Source: Niveibacterium umoris (GTDB taxonomy: Bacteria > Pseudomonadota > Gammaproteobacteria > Burkholderiales > Rhodocyclaceae). Taken from it: a DNA stretch of 64,000 nucleotides. Location: positions 62,001 through 126,000 of the forward strand of contig NZ_JACIET010000001.1 in assembly GCF_014197015.1 (NCBI RefSeq). Reading direction: 5' to 3'. The notes beneath the pieces were generated by a model that was given only the letters and a program-made list of their open reading frames with translations, was not told the origin of the DNA and made no database searches. Below, in pieces: positions 9,087 through 18,169 of the stretch. The position numbers and the translations under genes are program-made. Every line of letters begins with the position of its first letter. Within the stretch, counting starts at the first letter, position 1.

Positions 9087-10025
9087 TCAATCCTCTTTGC
9101 GCAGCGGGCGTGGGCGGATCCGGATCAGTTGCTCGGCTTCGGTATCCACCGTCACCTCAAGCCAGCCGGGGATCGGTGAGCCGAACACTTCGGCGCGGCG
9201 AAAACGCTCGATCGGCGCGCCATCGCTATCGACCAGCGGCCGGTCGATGCGCATGACATGGGTGTCGCCGTGGAAGACGACGACCTCGCCTTCGAATTCC
9301 ATCACCTCCGATCGCAGCGCGTACAGCAGTTCCGAATACGCGCGCGCCGGCGAGCCGGCAGCGAAGGCCTCGAAGTCGGGATCGGCATGCATGAAGATCA
9401 CAATGGCCCGCGCGCTGTCGCGGCGCGCCTTGGCGAAGCCATCGCCGAGCCAGCTGCGCACCGCGCTCATGCGCTGGCGGTATTCGTTGCTCGCTTCGCG
9501 CCCGCTGCCGAAGTTATTGTCGCTGCCCGGCACATTCAAGGTCAGGAAGGCCACCGGGCCGCGGCGCCAGCGCAGGTGTTCCTGGTAGGCGCCGTGCGAG
9601 AAGTCGACGTCGCTCTGCCGCTCCACCTTGAAGGGTTCAGCTCCGAGCGATTCGGCCTTGGGCTGGAAGAGGCTGCGCAATTTGTCGAGACGTTCGAGCG
9701 CGTCGAAACCGCCGGCACTGCGCCGGGTGCAGTCCACCCACTCGTTGTCGCCCGGCACATAAACGGTAGGGAAGGGCGCGCCGGCCAGCAGGTCGCGGAT
9801 GTCGGTCAGCGTGATGTCATCGCAGGGCGTGCCGCCGGTCTTGATGTCGCCGACATGCACGCCGAACACGACAGCAGCCTCACGCATCGCATCGAGCAGC
9901 AGCGGGAACTCGGCGCGCTCAGCCTCGTTGTAGGGCAGATCGCCGAAGGCCGCGAAGCTGTATCGCTCGGCGTTTGCGGCCGGCGAGATCAACACGGCGA
10001 GCAGCACTGCGAGCACACGCATCAT
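9087..10025 (-). CDS. Secreted calcineurin-type metallophosphoesterase
   Basis: A 312-residue protein with a signal peptide ([19 protein letters not shown]) and the metallophosphoesterase signature: [19 protein letters not shown], a histidine in IFMHADPDF and VVFHGDTH. A dinuclear metal centre on the periplasmic side is therefore expected; the substrate is unknown. Its ATG overlaps the mutS stop (ATGA), so it is translated from the mutS transcript, an odd partner for a cytosolic repair gene. Confidence 0.85.
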   Translation of the reverse strand: MMRVLAVLLAVLISPAANAERYSFAAFGDLPYNEAERAEFPLLLDAMREAAVVFGVHVGDIKTGGTPCDDITLTDIRDLLAGAPFPTVYVPGDNEWVDCTRRSAGGFDALERLDKLRSLFQPKAESLGAEPFKVERQSDVDFSHGAYQEHLRWRRGPVAFLTLNVPGSDNNFGSGREASNEYRQRMSAVRSWLGDGFAKARRDSARAIVIFMHADPDFEAFAAGSPARAYSELLYALRSEVMEFEGEVVVFHGDTHVMRIDRPLVDSDGAPIERFRRAEVFGSPIPGWLEVTVDTEAEQLIRIRPRPLRKED

Positions 10026-12655
10026 CGCGTAAGGGCTTTCAGCGCGTAGAGCCGTTCGAGCGCTTCGCGCGGCGACAGTGCATCGGGGTCGATCCCCGCG
10101 AGTTTTTCGAGCACCGGGTGCGGCGGCGCTTCTTCGGCTTCGGGCGGCAAGGCGGAGAACAGGTCGGCCTGCGGGCCGCCGGAGGCTTCACGGTTTTCCA
10201 GCGCACGCAGGCGGCGCCGTGCTTCGCGTACCACGGGCGCGGGGATGCCCGCGAGCGCGGCGACCTCGATACCGTAGCTCTGGCTGGCCGGGCCTTCTTC
10301 CACCGCGTGCAGGAAGACGATGCGGTGGCCATGCTCGACCGCGCCCAGGTGCACGTTGGCGCATTCCGGGTGCTCGACCGAAAGCCGGGTCAGCTCGAAG
10401 TAGTGGGTCGAGAACAGCGCCAGCGAGCGGTTCTTTTCGAGCAGGTGGCGCGCGATCGCGAAGGCCAGTGCCATGCCGTCAAAGGTGGATGTCCCCCGGC
10501 CGATCTCGTCCATCAGTACCAGCGAGCGCTCGGTGCCGCTGTTGAGGATCGCCGCCGCCTCGGTCATCTCGACCATGAAGGTCGAACGCCCCGAGGCGAG
10601 GTCGTCGGAGGCGCCAATGCGGGTAAAGATGCCGTCGATCGGCCCGAGCTCGGCGCGCCGCGCCGGCACGAAGGCGCCGCAGTGCGCAAGCAACACGATC
10701 AGCGCGATCTGCCGCATGTAGGTCGACTTACCGCCCATGTTCGGGCCGGTCACCAGCAGCATGCGGCGCGTGGCGGAAAAGTCGCAGTCGTTCGAGATGA
10801 AGCTGTCGACCTGGCGCTCCACCACCGGGTGACGACCCGCTTCGATGGCCAGCCCCGCTTCGCTGCGGAACACCGGCTTGCAGTAGTCGTAGCGCAACGC
10901 GATGCGGGCGAAGCTGGTGAGGCCGTCGAGCAGCGCGATCGCGCGTGCGATGCGCTGGAAGGCGAGGATGTCGGCGGCGAGCGTTTCGAGCAGCTCGTCC
11001 CACAAGCCCTTCTCGCGCGCCAGCGCACGTTCCTGCGCCGACAGGGCCTTGTCCTCGAAGGCCTTGAGCTCGGGGGTGATGTAGCGCTCTGCGTTCTTGA
11101 GCGTCTGGCGGCGGCGGTAGTCGTCCGGCACCTTGGTGGTGTTGGCGTGGCTGACTTCGATGTAGAAGCCGTGCACCTTGTTGAACTCGACCTTCAGGCT
11201 GGTGATGCCGGTGCGCTCGCGTTCGCGCGCTTCGAGTTCCATCAGGAAGGCGCCGCAGTTGGACTGAATGCCGCGCAGCTCGTCGAGCTCCGCATCGAAG
11301 CCTTCGGCAATCACACCGCCGTCGCGCACATTGGTGGCCGGTTCCGGTGCAATCGCGCGGGCCAGCAGCGTGGTCGGCGCCAGCGGCGCGTCGAGGTCGG
11401 CATGGATCTGCGCGAGCAGCGGCGTCTCGCCGCCGGGCACATGGCTGCGCAGTTCCGGCAGGCGGGCGAGCGTGTCGCGCAGCGCGGCGAGGTCGCGCGG
11501 GCGTGCGCTGCGCAGTGCGATGCGCGCGGTGATGCGCTCGACGTCGGCGATACCGCGCAGCACGCGCGCGAGGCCTTCGCCGGTGAGACCCTGGTCGGCG
11601 ATGAGCGCCTCGACCGCCGCATGGCGGTGCGCGCACGCCACGCGGTCGGAGAGTGGATGGTGCAGCGCGTGGCGCAGCCAGCGCGAGCCCATCGAGGTCT
11701 CGCACAGATCGAGCAGCGAGAACAGCGTGGGCGCGGGCTCGCCGCGCAGGGTTTCGGTCAGTTCCAGGTTGCGGCGCGTGGCGGCGTCCATGCGCAGGAA
11801 CTCGGCCTCGCGTTCGACGTGCAGGCCCGAGACATGCGACAGGCTCTGGCGCTGCGTGGCGCGCGCGTAATCGAACAACGCCGCGGCAGCGGCGAGCGCG
11901 ACGTCGAATTCGTCGGCACCGAAACCCGAGAGGTCGCGCGTGCCGAAATGCTCGGGCAGCACGCGGCGCGCGGTGTCGGCGTCGAACTGCCAGTCGGCGA
12001 GGCGGCGCACGGCGGGCACGCGTTGTTCAAGGCCTTCGAGGGTGATGCCGTCCGGCACCAGGGCTTCGGCGGGGCGCAGGCGTTCGAGCTGCGAGCCCAG
12101 TTGTTCCGGCGCGCATTCGAGCAGGCGGAAATCGCCGTTGGCGAGGTTCAGCCAGGCGAGCCCGAGGCGGCCGCGAAGCTGCGTCGCGGCCAGCAGCGGG
12201 GCGTCGGTCTTGTCATCGAGCAGGGCCGAGTCGGTGAGCGTGCCGGGGGTGACGATGCGCGCCACGGCGCGTTCGACCGGCCCCTTGCTGGTCGCGGGGT
12301 CGCCTACCTGTTCCGCGATCACCGCCGACTCGCCCATCTTCACCAGCTTGGCGAGGTAGGGTTCGAGTGCGTGGAAGGGCACGCCCGCCATCGCGATCGG
12401 CTTGCCGGCCGACTTGCCGCGCGCGGTGAGCGTGATGTCCAGCAGGCGCGCTGCCTTCTCCGCATCGTCGAAGAACAACTCGTAGAAGTCGCCCATGCGA
12501 TAGAACAGCAGGGTGCCGGGATGCTGCGCCTTGAGCGTCAGGTACTGCTGCATCATCGGCGTGTGGCCGTCGAGATCGGCGGAAGGGGGGAGCGGGGCGC
12601 GAGTGTTCAAGATCGGAGCGTGAGTGTTGAAACCGAATCGCCCGGATTGTCGCAC
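10022..12655 (-). CDS. mutS: DNA mismatch repair protein MutS
   Basis: Recognises base mismatches and small loops and recruits MutL. It is 877 residues. The mismatch-binding start [17 protein letters not shown]...[11 protein letters not shown] (the Phe-x-Glu wedge) is near the N-terminus; Walker A is [14 protein letters not shown], Walker [17 protein letters not shown], followed by the signature histidine in FSTHYFELT. The start is uncertain: the longest reading begins with GTG at 12655, a TTG at 12610 would give a more typical N-terminus, and neither has a good ribosome site. The 3' end overlaps the metallophosphoesterase. It heads a four-gene leftward operon. Confidence 0.96.
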   Translation of the reverse strand: MRQSGRFGFNTHAPILNTRAPLPPSADLDGHTPMMQQYLTLKAQHPGTLLFYRMGDFYELFFDDAEKAARLLDITLTARGKSAGKPIAMAGVPFHALEPYLAKLVKMGESAVIAEQVGDPATSKGPVERAVARIVTPGTLTDSALLDDKTDAPLLAATQLRGRLGLAWLNLANGDFRLLECAPEQLGSQLERLRPAEALVPDGITLEGLEQRVPAVRRLADWQFDADTARRVLPEHFGTRDLSGFGADEFDVALAAAAALFDYARATQRQSLSHVSGLHVEREAEFLRMDAATRRNLELTETLRGEPAPTLFSLLDLCETSMGSRWLRHALHHPLSDRVACAHRHAAVEALIADQGLTGEGLARVLRGIADVERITARIALRSARPRDLAALRDTLARLPELRSHVPGGETPLLAQIHADLDAPLAPTTLLARAIAPEPATNVRDGGVIAEGFDAELDELRGIQSNCGAFLMELEARERERTGITSLKVEFNKVHGFYIEVSHANTTKVPDDYRRRQTLKNAERYITPELKAFEDKALSAQERALAREKGLWDELLETLAADILAFQRIARAIALLDGLTSFARIALRYDYCKPVFRSEAGLAIEAGRHPVVERQVDSFISNDCDFSATRRMLLVTGPNMGGKSTYMRQIALIVLLAHCGAFVPARRAELGPIDGIFTRIGASDDLASGRSTFMVEMTEAAAILNSGTERSLVLMDEIGRGTSTFDGMALAFAIARHLLEKNRSLALFSTHYFELTRLSVEHPECANVHLGAVEHGHRIVFLHAVEEGPASQSYGIEVAALAGIPAPVVREARRRLRALENREASGGPQADLFSALPPEAEEAPPHPVLEKLAGIDPDALSPREALERLYALKALTR

Positions 12656-12673
12656 GGTGCCTATGCTCGACGC

Positions 12674-12703
12674 GACAAGGCCCGGACGGTGCCGGGCCTT
12701 GTC
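12674..12703 (-). terminator. Hairpin between RND efflux gene and mutS
   Basis: A perfect 12-bp inverted repeat (12674-12685 with 12692-12703) and a 6-nt loop lie just past the stop of the efflux permease. No T-run follows on the minus strand, so termination may be weak or the hairpin may protect the 3' end. Confidence 0.55.
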
Positions 12704-12720
12704 TCAGTTGCTGCGTGTGC

Positions 12721-15700
12721 TCAGGCCTGGTCGGCGGCGAGTTCGCGACGGCGGTGCAGCCTGCGCCGGCACCACTCGCCGAAGTCGTCGAGGTAGGTGT
12801 AGACCACCGGCACCACGACGAGCGTAAGCAGGGTCGAGGCGATCACGCCGCCGATCACCGCGTGCGCCATCGGGGCACGCTGTTCGCCGCCTTCACCCAG
12901 CCCGAGCGCCACCGGCAGCATGCCGAAGACCATCGCGAAGGTGGTCATCATGATCGGGCGCAGGCGGGTGCGGCCGGCGTCGATGATCGCCTGGCGGCGG
13001 GGTTCGCCACGCTTCTGCGCCTGCTCGACGAAGTCCACCAGCAGGATCGCGTTCTTTGTCACCAGACCCATCAGCATGATGATGCCGATCACCGAGAAGA
13101 TCGACAGCGTGCTGCGCGCGACGAGCAGCCCGAGGAACACGCCGATCAGCGATAGCGGCAGCGAGGTCATGATCGCCAGCGGGTGCAGGAAGCTGCCGAA
13201 CTGCGAGGCGAGGATCATGTAGATGAAGATCACCGCCAGCGCCAGCGCGGATACCGCATAGCCGAAGGATTCCGCCATCTGCTGGTTCTCGCCGTCTTCG
13301 ACGATGCGGTAGCCGGGGGGCAGCTTGAAGTCCTTGAGCACCTTCTGCACGTCCTTGCCGACTTCACCGGCTGAACGCCCCGAAACGCCAGCCAGCACCC
13401 AGATGTCGCGCATCAGGCTCTTGCGGTTGATGCGGGTCGGCGACGTGGAAGGCACCACCTTGGCGACCTGCGACAGCGCGATCATGTAGGGCAGGCCGGT
13501 GGCTGCATCGGTGCGGTTGCTGGCCAGCCACAACAGATCCAGATCCTGGCCATTACGGCGCAGCTCCGGCGGCAGGCGCACTTTTACATCGTAGGCATCG
13601 CCGTCCGGCGCCTGCCAGGTGGTCGCCGCCTGGCCCTCGATGAAGGGGCGCAGGGTGTTGCCAACGCGTTCGACCGAGATGCCCAGGTCTGCCGCCACCG
13701 CGCGATCGACCGCGATCTCCAGCATCGGGCGGGTGTCCTCCGCGGTGGTCAGCACGTCCACCGTGTTCGGGATGGCGCGGATCCGGGCGGCCAGGTCTTG
13801 CGACAGTTTGGTGAGCACGGCGAGGTCCTCGCCTTGCAGGCTCAGCGCGATCGGGTTGTCGCCACCGCCGCCGCCTTCGCCGATGGCGAGGTTCTTGAGC
13901 TCGACGCCGCCGATTTCCTTGAGCCGCGCGCGCAGTTTGACCAGCACCTGTTCCTGCGTTGCCTTGCGTTCGCGCTTGGGCACCAGCTTGATATTGAGGC
14001 CCAACTGTTCGGGGCCTTGCGCCTGCCAGCCGGAATTCACCGTGATGTAGCTGCGCTTGACTTCCGGGAACTCGCGCAGCGCCGCGTCGATCTGCTTGGC
14101 TTTGCCGAGCGTGTAGCTGAGGCTGGATCCGGTTGGCGTCATCATGCGGCCGCCGAGTTGGCCAAAGTCGCCCTTGGGCACGAATTCCGAGCCAATGAAG
14201 GGCAGCAGCAAGAAGCTGCCGACAAAGCTTGCCGTCGCTAGTGCCAGCACCGATTTGCGGTGGCCCAGCGCCCATGCGATGACGCGGCCGTAGCGTTCGG
14301 CGAGGCGTTCCTGAAAGCGCTCGAAGGCGTCGAGCCAGCGGCCGAGCAGGCCACCGCGCTTGGCGCCGTGGGCGTGCGGGTCGTGCCACACCGACGAGAG
14401 CATGGGGTCGAGCGTGAAGCTGACGAACATCGACAGCATTACCGCCGCGGCGACGGTGAGGCCGAACTGGTAGAAGTAGCGGCCGATGATGCCGCCCATG
14501 AAGCCGACCGGCAGGAACACCGCGACGATGGTGAGCGTGGTGGCCAGCACCGCGAGGCCGATTTCCTTGGTGCCATCCAGCGCGGCGTCGTAGGGTGACT
14601 TGCCGCGCAGGGCGTGGCGCACGATGTTCTCGCGCACCACGATCGCGTCGTCGATCAGCAGGCCGATGCACAGCGACAGCGCGAGCAGCGTCATCATGTT
14701 GAGCGAGAAACCCATGGCCTGGATCATGAAGATCGAGCCGAGCAGCGCCAGCGGCAGCGTGAGGCCCGTGATCACCGTGCTGCGCCAGGAGCCGAGGAAC
14801 ACAAACACGATGAACACGGTCAGGATCGCACCCTCGATCAGCGTCTTCTGAACGTCCGAGAGCGAGTCGCGGATTTCGTCGGAGCCGTCGAAAATCGTCT
14901 CGAGCTGCATCCCGTCCGGCAGGTTCTTGTTCAGGTCGGCAACCGTCTTGCGCACGCCGTCGGCGACTTCAACCGTGTTCGCCTTCGATACCTTGAAGAT
15001 GTCGATCGATAGCGCCGGCTTGCCATTGATCAGCGCATGCGAGGTCGGCTCCGCTTCGCCATCTTCCACCGTCGCGATGTCGCGCAGGCGGATCGGCGCG
15101 TCGCCGCGCTGCACGATCACGATGTCTTCAAACGCGTGCGGTTCTTTCAGGCGGCCCTGCACCTGTACCTGCATTTCCTGACGCAGGTTCTTCAATGCAC
15201 CGGCAGGCAGCATCTGGTTTTCGCGGCGCAGGGCATCGACCACTTGCTCCACGCCGACGTACAGCGCCCGCATGCGGAAGGGGTCGAGCCTGATCTGGAT
15301 CTCGCGCTTGATACCGCCGACCAGCGACGCGCGGCCGACACCCTTGACCGTCTGGATGCGTTTGAGGATCAGTTTTTCGGCGCGCTCGGTCAGCTCCCGC
15401 GTCGTATGCCGATCGGAGACCAGGCTGATCGACATGATCGGCTGGTCGTCCGGGCCGAAGCTGGAGATCACCGATTGCTTCACGTCATCACGCAGCGAGG
15501 GGCGCACCTGGGCGAGCTTGTCGCGCGCATCGGCGGTGGCCTTGTCCGCATTGACCGTCAGCTCGAATTCGACAAAGACGAGCGAGTAGTCCTGGTACGA
15601 ACGTGAGGTCACGCGCTTGACGCCGGCCAGCGTGTTCATCGCCTCTTCGATCTTGCGCGAGACCTCGACTTCGACCACCTCGGGCGTCGCGCCGGGGTAG

Positions 15701-15849
15701 GGCGTCTCGATCGCGACGGCGGGGAAGCTGACGTCGGGGAAGGCCTCGACCGTCAGGCGTTTGTAGGCGAACAGTCCGAGCACGGCGAGGCACAGCATCA
15801 TCATCGCCGCGAAGACGGGGTTCTTGACCGATATGCGGGTCAGCCACAT
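12721..15849 (-). CDS. RND-family efflux permease (AcrB/MexB/HAE1 type)
   Basis: An inner-membrane proton-driven exporter of 1042 residues, the normal length. It starts at the cytoplasmic N-terminus and first helix ([20 protein letters not shown]), then a large periplasmic porter domain. Helix 4 carries the adjacent aspartates of the proton relay in [20 protein letters not shown], and helix 11 ends in the [18 protein letters not shown] signature. The adaptor gene lies 18 bp upstream, giving an adaptor-pump operon. No outer-membrane channel gene is adjacent. Substrates cannot be read from sequence. The short basic and acidic C-terminus is ordinary. Confidence 0.94.
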   Translation of the reverse strand: MWLTRISVKNPVFAAMMMLCLAVLGLFAYKRLTVEAFPDVSFPAVAIETPYPGATPEVVEVEVSRKIEEAMNTLAGVKRVTSRSYQDYSLVFVEFELTVNADKATADARDKLAQVRPSLRDDVKQSVISSFGPDDQPIMSISLVSDRHTTRELTERAEKLILKRIQTVKGVGRASLVGGIKREIQIRLDPFRMRALYVGVEQVVDALRRENQMLPAGALKNLRQEMQVQVQGRLKEPHAFEDIVIVQRGDAPIRLRDIATVEDGEAEPTSHALINGKPALSIDIFKVSKANTVEVADGVRKTVADLNKNLPDGMQLETIFDGSDEIRDSLSDVQKTLIEGAILTVFIVFVFLGSWRSTVITGLTLPLALLGSIFMIQAMGFSLNMMTLLALSLCIGLLIDDAIVVRENIVRHALRGKSPYDAALDGTKEIGLAVLATTLTIVAVFLPVGFMGGIIGRYFYQFGLTVAAAVMLSMFVSFTLDPMLSSVWHDPHAHGAKRGGLLGRWLDAFERFQERLAERYGRVIAWALGHRKSVLALATASFVGSFLLLPFIGSEFVPKGDFGQLGGRMMTPTGSSLSYTLGKAKQIDAALREFPEVKRSYITVNSGWQAQGPEQLGLNIKLVPKRERKATQEQVLVKLRARLKEIGGVELKNLAIGEGGGGGDNPIALSLQGEDLAVLTKLSQDLAARIRAIPNTVDVLTTAEDTRPMLEIAVDRAVAADLGISVERVGNTLRPFIEGQAATTWQAPDGDAYDVKVRLPPELRRNGQDLDLLWLASNRTDAATGLPYMIALSQVAKVVPSTSPTRINRKSLMRDIWVLAGVSGRSAGEVGKDVQKVLKDFKLPPGYRIVEDGENQQMAESFGYAVSALALAVIFIYMILASQFGSFLHPLAIMTSLPLSLIGVFLGLLVARSTLSIFSVIGIIMLMGLVTKNAILLVDFVEQAQKRGEPRRQAIIDAGRTRLRPIMMTTFAMVFGMLPVALGLGEGGEQRAPMAHAVIGGVIASTLLTLVVVPVVYTYLDDFGEWCRRRLHRRRELAADQA

Positions 15850-15867
15850 GGTTGGCGCTCCGGAATG

Positions 15868-17013
15868 TCAGGCCGCCGGCTTGAGCCGGACAGCGAGGTC
15901 GTCGGTGGCGCCCTTGAGCGGCATTGCGACAACCTGCTCGCCGCCCGTCAGCCCCTTGGTGATGCGCACTTGATCGACGCTCAGGCGCTCGTACTCGACG
16001 CCACGCCACCTGAGCTTGTTGTCGGCAATCACCCACACGCCACGGCCGTTCTTCGACGATTGCACGGCGGTCAAAGGCAGTTCGATCTGCTGCCGGGCGT
16101 TGCCGGTAGAGATCTCGCCGCTGACGTACAAGCCCACGCGCAGCCTTTCGGACGGATTCTCGACCGACACATAGGCGAGCACGTTACGGGTGCCGGCCTG
16201 GGTGCTCGGGTTGATGCGGGTGAGCGTGCCTTCGAAGGTTTCATTGCCATACCCCTCGGCACGCAACTTGACCTTCTGACCGGGCACCAGTTTCGCAAGG
16301 TGCTGGCTCGGGATCGCGGCTTCGACTTCGAGCTTGCGCAGGTCGACCAACGTAAACAGCTTCCGGTTCGCTTCGACCCACTGGCCCGGCTCCACTTGCC
16401 TGCTCGAAACGGTGCCGGCAAAGGGCGCCACCACATGTGCGTCCTTGAGCGCGCGCTGCACCAGCGCGAGCTGCGCCTTCTGTGAATCCAGCGCGGCCTG
16501 GCGTTCGGCGAATCCGCCCAGCGTGTTGTCGAAGGCGTTCTTGGAAATGAAGTTCTGGTCAAGAAGGGCGCGGCTCGATACACGGTTGCGCTCGGCCACC
16601 CGCATCTGTTCTTCAGCGCTCGCGACCGCGGCGGCCCGCTCGGCAAGGCGTGCGCGAAGGTCCGACTCGTCGAAACGGGCGAGCACCTGCCCGGCCGTGA
16701 CCTTGTCACCGGGGCGCGCGCCGACCTCGGCGACCCGGCCCTCGAAGGGCGCAATCATCAGGATCTGCGTCAGCGGATTCAGCGTGCCGGCCAGCAGCAC
16801 TGTCTCCTGATGAACCACCTGCCGGGCCTGCAGTACATCAGTCGGGCCGAGTTCGATCAACGCTGGCTTGGCATCGCCTTCCGGCGCCTTCGGGCCGGCA
16901 TCCTTGCGTCCGCTGAGGGCATACACCGAGCCGACGGAAACAACTGCGACTGCCACGCCAGCGATGATCCAGCGACGCTGCGGAAGGGCGGGTCGGAAGC
17001 TCGATTTGGACAT
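15868..17013 (-). CDS. RND efflux periplasmic adaptor (membrane fusion protein)
   Basis: A 381-residue HlyD/AcrA-type adaptor. An N-terminal membrane anchor (RRWIIAGVAVAVVSVGSVYAL) precedes the biotinyl-lipoyl half motifs (APFEGRVAEVGARPGDKVTAGQVLARFDES and VVAPFAGTVSSRQVEPGQWVEAN), an alpha-hairpin rich in Ala, Arg and Gln, then a beta-barrel. It links the pump to an outer-membrane channel. The start at 17013 (MSKSSFRPAL) is the first ATG. It is first gene of the efflux operon, divergent from the 58-residue membrane protein. Confidence 0.92.
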   Translation of the reverse strand: MSKSSFRPALPQRRWIIAGVAVAVVSVGSVYALSGRKDAGPKAPEGDAKPALIELGPTDVLQARQVVHQETVLLAGTLNPLTQILMIAPFEGRVAEVGARPGDKVTAGQVLARFDESDLRARLAERAAAVASAEEQMRVAERNRVSSRALLDQNFISKNAFDNTLGGFAERQAALDSQKAQLALVQRALKDAHVVAPFAGTVSSRQVEPGQWVEANRKLFTLVDLRKLEVEAAIPSQHLAKLVPGQKVKLRAEGYGNETFEGTLTRINPSTQAGTRNVLAYVSVENPSERLRVGLYVSGEISTGNARQQIELPLTAVQSSKNGRGVWVIADNKLRWRGVEYERLSVDQVRITKGLTGGEQVVAMPLKGATDDLAVRLKPAA

Positions 17014-17238
17014 GATTCTTGGCTCCAGAGCGTTCCGGCATCGCCGGTCGCACGGTTGGGGATGCCTTCATATTAGGCGCCGCCCTCGGGGGCAGTTTGT
17101 CGGGTTTGTGTCACTCCGACGTACGCCGATACAAAGTAGATCGAGCGCAGCAGGCAGAATTGCGCGGCAGGAACGCGGCGGGTCGTTTCCGCCATGTCAT
17201 GCGCCGCGCGTCGCGAATCGGAAAAAGGGGAGTTGGGG

Positions 17239-17415
17239 ATGGCAGGGAAAGAACCAACGGGCGATCAGCAGGCCGACAAGCCCAAGCACACGCTGTTCTG
17301 GATCATCGTCGCCGTGTTCATCGTCGCATCGATCGCCGGAATGATGATCGGCGACATGTACGGGCAGGCCCGGATGGGCGACGCGGCAAAGGTGCGAGAC
17401 GCAGCCGAGCAGTGA
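17239..17415 (+). CDS. Small single-pass membrane protein, function unknown
   Basis: A 58-residue protein with one hydrophobic helix (TLFWIIVAVFIVASIAGMMIGDMYG) between a polar lysine-containing N-terminus and a short alanine-rich tail. AAGGGGAG lies about 8 bp before the ATG at 17239. A terminator hairpin follows 55 bp after the stop, which supports a real short transcript. I do not recognise a family. It sits between the efflux adaptor (divergent) and tRNA-Thr (convergent). Confidence 0.6.
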   Translation: MAGKEPTGDQQADKPKHTLFWIIVAVFIVASIAGMMIGDMYGQARMGDAAKVRDAAEQ

Positions 17416-17469
17416 AACGCTGAGCTTGGGGGCTGCCCTGGCACCCGCTTAAGGGCTGGTCCTCGCAGA

Positions 17470-17500
17470 AGCCGACTCCGATGCACTTGAGTCGGCTGTT
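17470..17500 (+). terminator. Terminator after the 58-residue membrane protein
   Basis: AGCCGACTC (17470-17478) pairs with GAGTCGGCT (17489-17497), followed by GTTTGA. A stable hairpin with a short T tail. Confidence 0.6.
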
Positions 17501-17510
17501 TGAGCGCGCA

Positions 17511-17548
17511 AAAGCAAAAAGAAAACGGCCCGCATGTGCGGGCCGTTT
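17511..17548 (-). terminator. Terminator of tRNA-Thr
   Basis: A perfect 12-bp stem (17523-17534 with 17537-17548) sits just past the CCA end. On the minus strand it is followed by a T-rich run (TTTTCTTTTTGC), a strong intrinsic terminator. Confidence 0.85.
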
Positions 17549-17555
17549 GCGTGTC

Positions 17556-17631
<76 letters not shown>

Positions 17632-17641
17632 GAAGCCGCGC

Positions 17642-17671
17642 ATTTTAGACGACCGCTATGCGTATCGGCAA
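17642..17671 (-). promoter_or_regulatory. Sigma-70 promoter of tRNA-Thr
   Basis: On the minus strand, TTGCCG (17666-17671) and TAAAAT (17642-17647) are 18 bp apart, about 11 bp before the tRNA 5' end, with a GC-rich discriminator typical of stable-RNA promoters. Confidence 0.6.
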
Positions 17672-18169
17672 GTAGCGTGTTGTGTAGATTTTCGAATCGG
17701 CGACATGTTCTGCTCTGAAAGCGTCACATATCCGACATTGGCGCGCGATTCAGGGGTTCTCAAGTTCTGTGGCGGATGCACTTTCCGGTCTGGTGCATCG
17801 CACCAATGCGGTGCAGAAATATCCTGAAATGACTGGAAATAGTTGGGCTTCGGGCGCTGTTTGCATGGCACAAGTCTTGCTGAAGCTGTTGCGGCAGCGG
17901 TTTTCATCACCACTGCAGGCATCGTTTGGGCCCTTGCGGCCGTTGGTCTTCGGGTGTGGCATCGCAACATGTCGGCAGATTGACACCCGGATTGACGTCC
18001 CGTGACAATGCGTCGCCCTCGAAAGGGGGTGGCATAACAATAGTTACAAAGTGCCTCGTGAGGGACAGGCGATCCATGCGGATGCTGCGGGATAAGCCCG
18101 CGCATCGATGAGTTTGCCCGTCGGAGACCCCGACGGGTTTGATTGGTACAAATACAAGGAGAGGCACCT
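17672..18169 (+). promoter_or_regulatory. Long leader region of the first TonB-dependent receptor
   Basis: About 500 bp without a credible gene. It holds a sigma-54 element (17866-17881), a possible sigma-70 pair TTGACA (17980-17985) and GACAAT (18004-18009) 18 bp apart, and a hairpin (18117-18124 with 18130-18137, then TTTGATT) directly before the ribosome site AAGGAGAGG. The last could act as an attenuator. I see no cobalamin riboswitch-like boxes. Confidence 0.55.
17866..17881 (+). promoter_or_regulatory. Sigma-54 (RpoN) promoter element
   Basis: TGGCACAAGTCTTGCT matches the -24/-12 consensus TGGCAC-N5-TTGCW at every fixed position, with the required GG-to-GC spacing. It points toward the TonB-dependent receptor, whose start is about 290 bp away. 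Transcription from it would need an enhancer-binding activator, none of which is in the window. Confidence 0.65.

Noticed and set aside
9974..12796. A 940-codon open frame on the plus strand
   Set aside because: It lies antisense to mutS, has the Arg/His/Gln-rich composition of a mirrored high-GC gene and no ribosome site.
17672..18169. A cobalamin or other known riboswitch in the receptor 1 leader
   Set aside because: I find no B12-box or other conserved riboswitch core; only simple hairpins.
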